Of a DNA stretch of 64,000 nucleotides, positions 1 to 8,163 are shown in pieces. Made by a program: the position numbers and the translations under genes. The first letter of the stretch is position 1. Each line of letters begins with the position of its first letter. The stretch is from the NCBI GenBank assembly GCA_963565915.1, contig OY751491.1, positions 4,154,001 to 4,218,000 on the forward strand. The letters run 5' to 3'. A model generated the notes under the pieces. The model worked only from the letters and a program-made list of their open reading frames with translations, had not been told where the DNA came from and ran no database searches. The DNA is from Entoloma clypeatum (Eukaryota > Basidiomycota > Agaricomycetes > Agaricales > Entolomataceae).

Positions 1-1192
1 GAACCCTTCATTCTTGACAACAATGAACTCAATCGGTGGGGTTCTTTCCCTGACTTCGTCTGACTTCTCCGCTCCGAGTTTGGTACCATTGATCCTCAGG
101 GCAAAGCCAAACAACAGTTGGACAATCTTTGGATAAAGGACAATCAAAAGATTCTGAAGTACAACATTGAATTTCAACATCTTGCTACCAAGACCAACTG
201 GGATGCAAACTCCCTCCAACACCGCTATTAGGTCGGACTTCCAGATTGGATCAAGGACATCCTCTCCCAACAACCCGAGATCAAGTATTTGACAGACTTA
301 TGATCTGCGGCTCATACTGTTGATGCTCGCTACTGGGAACATCAACGAGAGAAATCCAGAACCAATAAACACATTTCCAAGTCCAACAAGAAACCATCTG
401 CCCTGAACCAATCCACCTCACAAACATCATCATCCAAACCATCTGCTCCTGCTACCGCTTCCGCTTCCACTCCGAAACATGACCTCTCCAGTAAATTAGG
501 CAAAGATGGCAAACTGATGTATCAAGAATACAAACATTGTTTTGATAATAACCTTTGCTTATTCTGCGGTAGCATTGGACATGCTATCAAGGACTATCCC
601 AAGTACATCTCCTCTGCTTCCAAGGCTAAGGGGAAGGCCACCCAAGTTGGCACCGAAGCCAAGGATAAAAGGTAAGGAGATTGAGTCAAAGAAATATGCA
701 GTGGTCCTCATGAAGCACAGTCTGAGGACTGTGTTGACTCTCTCTGTGCCTCTGCTCCCATCCGGCTCAATGTGTCTGCTCTCTCTGATCTGAACTCTTT
801 ACATATCAATATATCATCTTCTTTTTTCTCTTCAGAGTCTGTCCCAGCACTTATTGATTCAGGCTCTATCCATTGTTTTATTGACAATAACTTTTTCTCT
901 GCTTATGACCTTCTGACCTCTGCTATTCTGTCTTTAGAACTAAAGCTTTTCAATGGTTCTTCTAACATGTTTATCACTCAAGTTGTAGCAATACCTATAT
1001 GTTTTCCTTCAGATGAATCTTTTGAACAGGATTTTTATGTTACTCTGCTCGACTCTGCTTCTTCTGTGGTGCTTGGATACAACTGGCTCACCTGCCACAA
1101 TCCTATGATTGATTGGGTATTGGGCAGTATCACTTTCCATCCACAGATGCAAAAAGAGCCATTTCCAACAGACGTCAACCCCCTCCCAAGGC
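1..1192 (+). pseudogene. Ty3/gypsy element H, decayed gag-protease (5' end outside window)
   Basis: Frame 1 from the first base reads a gypsy Gag interior, a basic serine/lysine-rich stretch and a zinc knuckle near 560-610 (CLFCGSIGHAIKDY, last Cys replaced by Tyr). From about 770 a retropepsin follows with ALIDSGSIHCFI and later VVLGYNWLTCHNPMIDW. In-frame stops occur near 58-60, 229, 300, 673 and 680, so the copy is dead. The reading is cut at 1192 by a LINE derivative and resumes at 3172. Only gag and protease remain; reverse transcriptase and integrase are not seen. Assignment to Ty3/gypsy rests on the protease-type sequence and the gag-protease order. Confidence 0.75.
1179..1192 (+). repeat. 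Target-site duplication of LINE 1, left copy
   Basis: The 14 bases CCCCCTCCCAAGGC stand directly before the T-run of the minus-strand LINE and recur exactly at 3158-3171. They belong to the gypsy H protease/connector sequence, so they mark where the LINE entered. Confidence 0.85.
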
Positions 1193-3157
1193 TTTTTTTT
1201 TTTTTTTTTTTGTGTCAACAATTTATATACCGGTACCCTGAGGGCAGTCCGGTCGCCTACTACTACAAGTCGGCAGTAAAGACTTTTAACGTGTGTGTGG
1301 GCTAGCACAGAAATGTCCAAAAAATAGAAAAGATGGTACAGCAATAAGATGCAATCAAGGGACTACAGAGGAGAGCATACACCAAAAGTAACACAATATG
1401 TAGAGAGAGACGACATACATGTAGCTGGATACTCCTTGAGGGGAGTATGACTTCAAGCGTCCCCATGACCAGTTCACACCTCCCCATCATCATGGCCGCG
1501 GCCAGAGGCAGGAGCTTTCCGACGAGTACCGGTTTCCCCGGTCAAGGGACGTACATGGAGGTCGAGCCCAGATGGCTCGCCCCTCGAATATCGGGCCATG
1601 ATCCAGCCCCGGTCAAAATGGTGCTGCCAAAACTGGCAGCGAGGAGAGTTGGCAGCGTGAGGTTTGCCGCAGTTCTTGCAATGAGCGTTGTGAGGACAAG
1701 GAGTCCCCTCGGCGGTGGGAGGAACGGGAGGGTTCGCATTAGGGCGTCCCTTGCAGCAGGTGGCAAGCGAGCGATGGTTTTCTTCGCGGTGAGGACCCCT
1801 ACAAATGGGGCAGAATACACGCGTGGAGTTGCAGAAGTTTGTGTTGTGTCCCCACGAACAGCAGCGGGTGCAGAGAGGCATATTTCCAACCTGGAGAGGT
1901 CGGAGGGGGAAGGGACGCTGGTTGTGGTGAGGCAGAGCCCACCATACGTAAGCCAGGCGGAAGGATTCGACCATGATTGAGCTCTGGAATGAGTTGACAT
2001 GGCGAGAGATGCGTGTGGCCAGTGGGAGAAGGTCTACCGTAGTATCCTTCGCATCCACGACAACAATGATGGAGCGGCGTGAGGGGCCGTTGGACGTGTT
2101 GTAAGGGCGACGCCTAGCAACAGGAGGTGTGTTCCACCCAGGTTGGGGGTTCACAGGGGGAGGAGGAGGCGGGGGGCCACTAGATGCCTGAGCAGCACGA
2201 GGCGGCCTCTTGCGACCAGAGGGAGGAGGGCGAGGGGGGCCCGCAGGGGCACGGTTCGGTCCGGGGGGTTCCACATCCAGGTCCAGGGCACCACCACCTG
2301 TAGCAGCACCAGCAGCCGGAATAACCGGCGCCGCCGCAGGGGCAGTGGGGGGAGGAGGTTGAGGAGGAGGGGGTCGGGGGGGCCGACGTGTCAGAGGAGG
2401 GGGAGGGGGAGGCAAAGCAGCCACAGCTTCCGCCGGGGTGTAAAAGCCGATGTCGTTAAACTTCATCGCCATGTGTTGGTAGACAGGACCAAAAAGGTCC
2501 TTCGCACCTGGATTGTCATGAAAATGTTGGAGAGTCTCGGGTTTACTCACCCACTCTACCAGATAGCCAAAGACCTGAGTGGCCGCTTCAATGTCGACAC
2601 TGTTGGGAACCGCCCCAGCACCAGAGGAGTTATTCTGAAGAAATTGATCCAGGCATTCAACCACGGATCCTAGGAGGGGCGAGAGGGCGGTAACTCGCTC
2701 GAGAGAGGACAGAGGAGAAGGAGAGGGAGAGGGGGAGCTGGGGCTCGACCCCTGTCAGGCCTTCTTTTGGACTTGAGGGGACACACTTGCGGATGGCGGA
2801 GTGCGAGCACGAGCTTCAGCTTGGGAGCGAGCATTATGTTTGGCAGAGGTTTTGTAGCACCAGTTGGTCATGCTAGAGAGAGCGGACAGCTCCTGGGGGA
2901 GTTAACTCCACATGAATTCGTCCTGTTGCGAAAGGCTGGGAGATGGAGCATGAGAGGGAGCAGGTGCCCCCCCCTGACCCCCCCGACCTCTGGATCGGCC
3001 TGATCTCGATGCCATTGTATAAACAATGACAGGGAGGAGGCCTGGAGAGTGTTTTGATACCAATCAGAGTGCTGGATGTCGCGCGATGTGGCGATAAAGC
3101 GAGGTGTTGGCTCTACTGGTGGCTGTGCACATGGTGGTAGCGGATCAAGAAGCGATC
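1193..3157 (-). mobile_element. LINE-type element carrying ORF1 only (LINE 1)
   Basis: A minus-strand non-LTR element bounded by a perfect 14-bp duplication. The T-run at 1193-1211 is the poly(A) tail read on the minus strand. It contains one gene, a CCHC ORF1 (1474-3015), then about 260 bases of 3' untranslated sequence and the tail; no endonuclease or reverse transcriptase is present between ORF1 and the tail. The last ~45 bases before the tail resemble those of LINE 2 at 21834-21880 (shared core GTCAACAATTTATATA), so the same reverse transcriptase may recognise both. About 140 bases upstream of the ORF1 ATG are left as 5' untranslated sequence. Confidence 0.75.
1474..3015 (-). pseudogene. 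LINE ORF1 (CCHC nucleic-acid binding protein) with two nonsense codons
   Basis: Reading down the minus strand from ATG at 3015-3013, one frame runs 513 codons to TGA at 1476-1474, broken only by TAA at 2904-2902 (codon 38) and TGA at 2757-2755 (codon 87). The N-terminus is Arg/Gly/Ser-rich, the centre is a long proline tract, and the C-terminal third carries cysteine/histidine clusters of LINE ORF1 type (CTRCCSWGHNTNFC, CPICRGPHREENH, CKNCGKPHAANSPRC). In the family this protein coats LINE RNA. The same-region plus-strand open frame at 2143-2673 is its antisense shadow. Confidence 0.75.
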
Positions 3158-3171
3158 CCCCCTCCCAAGGC
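3158..3171 (+). repeat. Target-site duplication of LINE 1, right copy
   Basis: Exact repeat of 1179-1192. It is followed at once by continuing gypsy H sequence. Confidence 0.85.
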
Positions 3172-3370
3172 AGGACAGCTACACTTCCTCCTCTGGAACC
3201 TCCGATTGTACCTCCGCAGATTTCACTCATTAACACAGCTGCATTTATGAGGGCATGCAAATTGCCTGGTACACAATGACTTCCTCCATTTCTGCTCACT
3301 CTGCTGATATGACCGCTGCATGGCTGTGCATGAAAATTCACTTTTCCCACAGTTTTGTCAATAAAAGAAT
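3172..3370 (+). pseudogene. Gypsy H continuation, protease-RT connector
   Basis: The peptide PPLEPPIVPPQISLIN at about 3190-3240, then AAFMRACKLPG, is the proline-rich connector that follows the protease in this type of gypsy polyprotein. It lies in a different frame from the upstream protease even after the LINE and one duplication are removed, so a frameshift had already occurred. Homology fades after about 3300. Confidence 0.55.
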
Positions 3371-3617
3371 ATAATACTAGCCCCATTCAAACATATTCTA
3401 TGGGAACTGATAGTACAAATGGCTATCCAGAGTGTCTAAGTACTACTGTTTCACCTTTGGTCATGATTTTGGAAACAGTTACCTTGAGGGCTTAACCAAA
3501 ACTTGACACAAAATATTTTATTTCTGAATGGATAAGACCATTGAGGGGACCAGTCATTAATAATGATACTCTATGACCCATGACTCTATCCATCCACTAT
3601 TGACTATGGGCCATCTG
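3371..3617. other. Unassigned sequence left of copia A
   Basis: No open frame, RNA gene or repeat recognised. It may be eroded gypsy H pol. Its last five bases, ATCTG, are the target-site duplication of copia A. Confidence 0.4.
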
Positions 3618-3959
3618 TGTTGAACATATCGCCAGATATGTTGCACCATGTGCTTGTCACAGGAAGTGACTATAAGTCACTATTACCATATATGTGAGTT
3701 TATGGTACAACCACGGACGCATGACTTGTTTATGTATTGTTTGTACAATGGTCCGTGCGCATATTGGATTGGTATAAATACCCATGTATTTAGTACGATG
3801 AATCCTAACTCTTGAACACCCCAGTTCTCTGAGACGTTGTAGCTAGTTAGCTTCTTCATTCCACTAACGTCTCTTAACCAGGTTAGTCTAGCTTCCATAT
3901 GCCTTCGTACTGCTACGTCTTGAGCGCCCTTTGGGCTGCCTACGTCGGATACATCATTA
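3618..3959 (+). repeat. Copia A 5' LTR
   Basis: 342 bp. Contents in order: palindrome GTGACTATAAGTCAC (3666-3680), TATA-like TATAAATA near 3774, splice-donor-like CAG|GTTAGT at 3882 and the hairpin GCGCCCTTTGGGCTGC at 3924-3939. The minus-strand open frame within it is an LTR artefact. Confidence 0.9.
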
Positions 3960-4291
3960 GGTTATGGGCCCCGGCCCTAGCGCCGCATGCTCTAAGTATC
4001 CTAGCTTTTGCGCTATTATTGGCAGCATCCGCTTTGTATGCTAGCCTGGAGACTGGTTTCCTCAGCATCGAGTACATCGAGCTCGACGGTTCCCTCGATG
4101 GTGAACCTCGCAGCATTCGAGGTATTGAATGTACCTTTCAATGGGCCATTCTTGATCGATTGCTTGAGAGAATCCCTGTTACAATGATCGTATCACGAGA
4201 GCAAGTCCATATGGTGCCAACGGCACAGGGCTCAGTCCCTTCAGGTCTTGATGACAATGGACGCATCGTTGCACGATGCGGGGTGTGTTGA
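3899..4291 (+). CDS. Small leader ORF of copia A (doubtful)
   Basis: A 130-codon ATG frame begins in the LTR and crosses the primer-binding site. It encodes a hydrophobic segment (ALAPHALSILAFALLLAA) and an acidic tail of unknown function. It lies inside the predicted leader intron. A decayed relative of the same stretch is seen in copia C near 38917-38985, where the hydrophobic reading is partly retained. It could be chance coding of a conserved RNA leader; I do not recognise a family. Confidence 0.3.
   Translation: MPSYCYVLSALWAAYVGYIIRLWAPALAPHALSILAFALLLAASALYASLETGFLSIEYIELDGSLDGEPRSIRGIECTFQWAILDRLLERIPVTMIVSREQVHMVPTAQGSVPSGLDDNGRIVARCGVC
3960..3974 (+). other. Primer-binding site, initiator-tRNA anticodon half type
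   Basis: GGTTATGGGCCCCGG directly abuts the 5' LTR. It complements the anticodon arm of initiator methionine tRNA (the CAU anticodon lies within the pairing), the half-tRNA priming known for Drosophila copia, rather than the tRNA 3' end. The identical 15 bases occur in copia C (34390-34404) and copia B1 (42898-42912, minus). Confidence 0.8.
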
Positions 4292-4824
4292 CAGCTTGTT
4301 GTTGACAGTCAGCATTGCCCAAGGCATTGCATAGACAACACCACCTTTGACTACTCGTGTACTACGTGTGATGCAGGATCAGCCAGGACTCGAGTTCTAA
4401 ACCGCAGACGGCGTAATCGCCGTACTGAGGTACCTGTTACGGTACCTACCCAAGATGGAGATCCCACGGATCCTCCGCCCGTGTATGTTGATGATGGGAC
4501 CATCCCTGAAGCACACGGGGCACCTCCTCTTTCGCCTCCGGCCCGACAAATTCGGTTGCCGGATAATGACCCCTTAATTGAGGCGGCAAACAGAGCAAAT
4601 GAAGTCATGCTCCCTGTTCAGGGAGGGTCTTGCACCTGTGGGCAACACAGCACTCAGGGCGCACATGACGATTGGGTAGAACTAGTGATGGCATTTCATA
4701 TGCTACCACTAGACCAAACAGAGAACGAAGAATGATGATTGACAAGGCAGCTCGTCTATTTGTTTTCTGATGCGCTTTTTCGATATTTCATATGCTGATT
4801 CTATTTATGTTTTGCAGCATCATC

Positions 4825-7800
4825 ATGTCTTCAAACTCAAAACTCGACCTCGCTTCCTCCGTTCCCAAGCTCACCACCACCAACTTCTCCGTCTATCAGG
4901 AGAAGATGAGCGCCTACCTGAAGGCAGCTAAAGTGTGGAGGATCGTCACCGGCGATAAGAAAATCCCGGGTGATCCTAAAGAGACAGATTTCCAAGACAA
5001 GTTAAACACTTGGCATGAGCAGGACGATCAGGCCCAGGGCCTAATCCAGATGTCCATTTCGGACTCTCTCGTCCATCACATCAAGGGAGCTAAAACCTCC
5101 AAGGAGATGTGGGACCTGATCGCCACTAAACTGTCTACGGTCGGCCCGTCCACCGTTTTTGCTGATTTCCAGCAACTCCTCCGCACCTCTCTTTCTCCCG
5201 CCGATCCTTTATCTGGCATCGATAAGATGCAGACCCTATTTCAGCGACTCGAGCACAACCACATAGATATCCCCAAGTTCGTCCGGATCATGATGATCCT
5301 GAATGGACTGCCTCAGGGCTATGATGGTCTAGTGCACAGCATCCTCTTTGATGCGGTACACTATGTGGCGCCTGGCGGCAATCAGTCCACTGTACTCGAA
5401 ATCGGGAAAGTAATCGAGCAGGTACGCTCGGAATACTTCCGTAAAAACCCACACGCTCCACAGTCCCGGGGAAGCGCTCACGCGAACAAAATCTCTGCAG
5501 TAAAACGCGCTCGTCCCAACCCCCCAAAGTACCAGCCTCGCACTGGACCCTCTCAGGGATCTTCGGAAGGACCGGCTGCTAACCAGCAGCATTCGCATCA
5601 GCACTCCAAGCCCTGGAAAGGCAAGGGACGTGGAACTTCCACCGGGAAAACCAAGGGCAAAGGACCCTGGAAAGGTACAGAGAAGGCGCATTTTGCCTCC
5701 TCTGCCATGGATAGCGCCCCTGATGGGCAGCTTCCAATCCAGACCTTACCCAACACGGTCATTTACGGAAATGGGTCTATCTTCACTCTGCACCCCTCAT
5801 CATCCACCGACTGGAGGATAAGGAACAACCAATCGCTTGTGATTGGTAATATTCCTGGCCCAGGCCCTTTCACGGACCTGGATGGAGCGCGCACACTAGC
5901 TAACAGCATTGGTGTCCCTCCAACAGCTCAGAATCTAACTCGCCTTGTCGAGGTCCCTGCACTTCAACGAAATGAAGCTGCAATGTCAAGGCCGCTCTCA
6001 GCGCCTCCGACAATGGACCCCCGGAATCACCGCATTCCGGTTTTTGAAGAAACGCTGAGTAGAATCAGCTGGGCCGATGAGATGGAGACAGAAGACATAG
6101 CCCCCACCATAAGGGGCTATTACGATGAAGGATACGTCAACGACTATATGGAGTATGAAGTTTCCCGTGGTGATGGAAACAACGACGACATGGGGTATGT
6201 TTCACATTCGACAGCACGTACAACGCAGTTGACAAATACTTCACAGAAGCCTCTTTGGAGACGAGTGAGTGGACGGCGGTCCAATGTATTTATATCACCT
6301 GCTGTACATGCGCTTATAGCGCAAATAAATTCTCATTATGCGAATTGTGCTGAATGTAAGAAACAGAATCAATCCAACTGGATTCTTGATTCAGGTGCAT
6401 CATTGCACTTTACTTATGATATCAATGATTTCATTGAGTATACCCCACTAAAAAATCGTCAATCTGTGCAAATTGCACAGAAAGGTCACACTATTCAGAT
6501 CCTTGGACAAGGGACGGTGTTGATTAATCACACCATCAAGAAAAACGGGCGAGAACAAAACAAAATAACTCGTCTATCACCCGTTTATTATATACCAGAT
6601 TTAGACGTTCGTCTTTTATCTGTAGGCGAGATCCTTAAACAAGGAAATGAAATTAGCGGACGATTTGGTTCGATCACGCTAAAGACCAATTCAGGTCTTC
6701 CTTTGTTTATGTGTTATCCTCATAAGGCAAATGAATCGATTTATTGGCTAAATGCCACGATCATTAAAGAGGAACGAATACACTTGGTTAGCCTTAGTGT
6801 CTCACAATCTGTTGATTATGACACCTGGCACAAGCGATTCGGACACCCTTCACATGAAGTACTGCGACATGCTTCTAAACATGTCAAAGGTTTCAATGGA
6901 GTGGACAAACCGTCCACTGAGCGACCCTGCAAAGGATGCGCTCTTGGAAAGATGCCTTCAAAATCTTTCCCACCATCTCAGACACGCGCTAAAGCACCTC
7001 TTGAGCTAATCCATTCGGATTTAAAGCAATTCAAGAAGGCAACTTATAGCAAATATAATTATTATATCAGCTTTGTTGATGACTACACATCACACGCCTG
7101 GATCTCTTTATTGAGACTAAAATCCGATGCACACTCTGCACTTCGTGATTTTAATGCCATGGTTAAAAACCAATTCAATACGACAATTAAAACTTGGCGT
7201 TTTGATGGCGGCGGTGAGTTTGTCCCTTTCCAAGCAGATATGCGTGAGATGGGAATCCAGGGTGAAGTTACTGTGCCGCACCAGCCACAACAAAACGGTC
7301 GAGCGGAACGTTTTAACAGAACTTTAATGGATAAAGCACTTGCTATGTTGCATGATGCTTGCCTACCCGAAATATGGATTCAATTTGCGGTAGAACATGC
7401 ACTTCACTTGTATAACCGAACTCCATTGAAAAGACATGGATGGCTTACTCCGTATGAGTCCCTTAAAAAGGAAAAGCCTGATGTGTCGAACCTACACGTT
7501 TTTGGATGTGGAGCTTACGTCTTTCTTCCAAAAGAAATTCGTACTACCACCGCTAAATCCGAGCTGATGATCTTCATCGGATTTAAAACTGGAACTAAAG
7601 GTTACCGGTTTATGCGAATTCCAAACAACGTAGTCTTCATAGGTGTCACAGCAATGTTTGATGAACAGCTGTTCCCAAAATGTTCTACAATGAACAAAAT
7701 ACCTTCGATAACACAATACCATGATCCAACATCAGACGATATGGGAAACGATGATGCAAATGGACATGATGGCCCGTCTGTTTTACCAACCGATGATTTC

Positions 7801-8163
7801 CATTCGGAAGATAATGATGCACATGGTCCTGGTGGTTCACGTTACCCGTCTAATCCAGGAACCCATGATGACAATCATAACCTCCCTGATATAAATAGCG
7901 ACCAAACTGGTCAGCTTCCCGAAGGTTCCAGTCAGACTTCTGATGGAACAAACAGACAGGACACCGCTGAGAATCAGCAGTGGGTTCCCCGGACTCGCAA
8001 TCCAGGGAAACGTGTGCGCATAGATGCACCAAACGATGATCGTGCCTTACCAGGCGATTATCGTCCACAAACTGATCGTCCTCGTCGTACTCGGGTTATA
8101 CCCCAGCGTCCTGGAAATGTTTATGGGAACAACCCGGCTGAGGCCTTGTCAAAATCAGCGTGA
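4825..8163 (+). CDS. Copia A Gag-protease-integrase polyprotein
   Basis: 1112 codons from ATG at 4825, placed just after a splice-acceptor-like site; an in-frame ATG at 4792 gives 11 more residues. Domains: copia Gag (about 1-230), Gly/Lys-rich basic tail without a CCHC knuckle, retropepsin with WILDSGASLHF (~519), GAG-pre-integrase HHCC (HKRFGH...CKGC, ~665-710), integrase core (Asp in HSDLK ~732, Asp in DGGGE ~794, Glu in GRAERFNR), with 33 residues between the second Asp and Glu. The frame ends with TGA at 8161-8163 after the Asp/Pro-rich linker; reverse transcriptase follows in the +1 frame. Confidence 0.85.
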   Translation: MSSNSKLDLASSVPKLTTTNFSVYQEKMSAYLKAAKVWRIVTGDKKIPGDPKETDFQDKLNTWHEQDDQAQGLIQMSISDSLVHHIKGAKTSKEMWDLIATKLSTVGPSTVFADFQQLLRTSLSPADPLSGIDKMQTLFQRLEHNHIDIPKFVRIMMILNGLPQGYDGLVHSILFDAVHYVAPGGNQSTVLEIGKVIEQVRSEYFRKNPHAPQSRGSAHANKISAVKRARPNPPKYQPRTGPSQGSSEGPAANQQHSHQHSKPWKGKGRGTSTGKTKGKGPWKGTEKAHFASSAMDSAPDGQLPIQTLPNTVIYGNGSIFTLHPSSSTDWRIRNNQSLVIGNIPGPGPFTDLDGARTLANSIGVPPTAQNLTRLVEVPALQRNEAAMSRPLSAPPTMDPRNHRIPVFEETLSRISWADEMETEDIAPTIRGYYDEGYVNDYMEYEVSRGDGNNDDMGYVSHSTARTTQLTNTSQKPLWRRVSGRRSNVFISPAVHALIAQINSHYANCAECKKQNQSNWILDSGASLHFTYDINDFIEYTPLKNRQSVQIAQKGHTIQILGQGTVLINHTIKKNGREQNKITRLSPVYYIPDLDVRLLSVGEILKQGNEISGRFGSITLKTNSGLPLFMCYPHKANESIYWLNATIIKEERIHLVSLSVSQSVDYDTWHKRFGHPSHEVLRHASKHVKGFNGVDKPSTERPCKGCALGKMPSKSFPPSQTRAKAPLELIHSDLKQFKKATYSKYNYYISFVDDYTSHAWISLLRLKSDAHSALRDFNAMVKNQFNTTIKTWRFDGGGEFVPFQADMREMGIQGEVTVPHQPQQNGRAERFNRTLMDKALAMLHDACLPEIWIQFAVEHALHLYNRTPLKRHGWLTPYESLKKEKPDVSNLHVFGCGAYVFLPKEIRTTTAKSELMIFIGFKTGTKGYRFMRIPNNVVFIGVTAMFDEQLFPKCSTMNKIPSITQYHDPTSDDMGNDDANGHDGPSVLPTDDFHSEDNDAHGPGGSRYPSNPGTHDDNHNLPDINSDQTGQLPEGSSQTSDGTNRQDTAENQQWVPRTRNPGKRVRIDAPNDDRALPGDYRPQTDRPRRTRVIPQRPGNVYGNNPAEALSKSA

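Larger units (their letters stand above)
3882..4817 (+). other. Predicted leader intron of copia A
   Basis: Donor CAG|GTTAGT lies in the LTR; branch-like TGCTGAT and acceptor TTTTGCAG (ending 4817) lie eight bases before the gag ATG at 4825. Removing it would delete the LTR end, the primer-binding site and the whole leader. Copia C (34340-35655) and copia B1 (42561-43002, minus) have equivalent sites. Predicted from sequence only. Confidence 0.5.

Noticed and set aside
2143..2673. Plus-strand Arg-rich frame of 176 codons
   Set aside because: It is the antisense of the proline-rich LINE ORF1.
3683..3898. Minus-strand frame in the copia A LTR, repeated at 10079-10405
   Set aside because: LTR sequence, no start context, not kept in the solo LTR.
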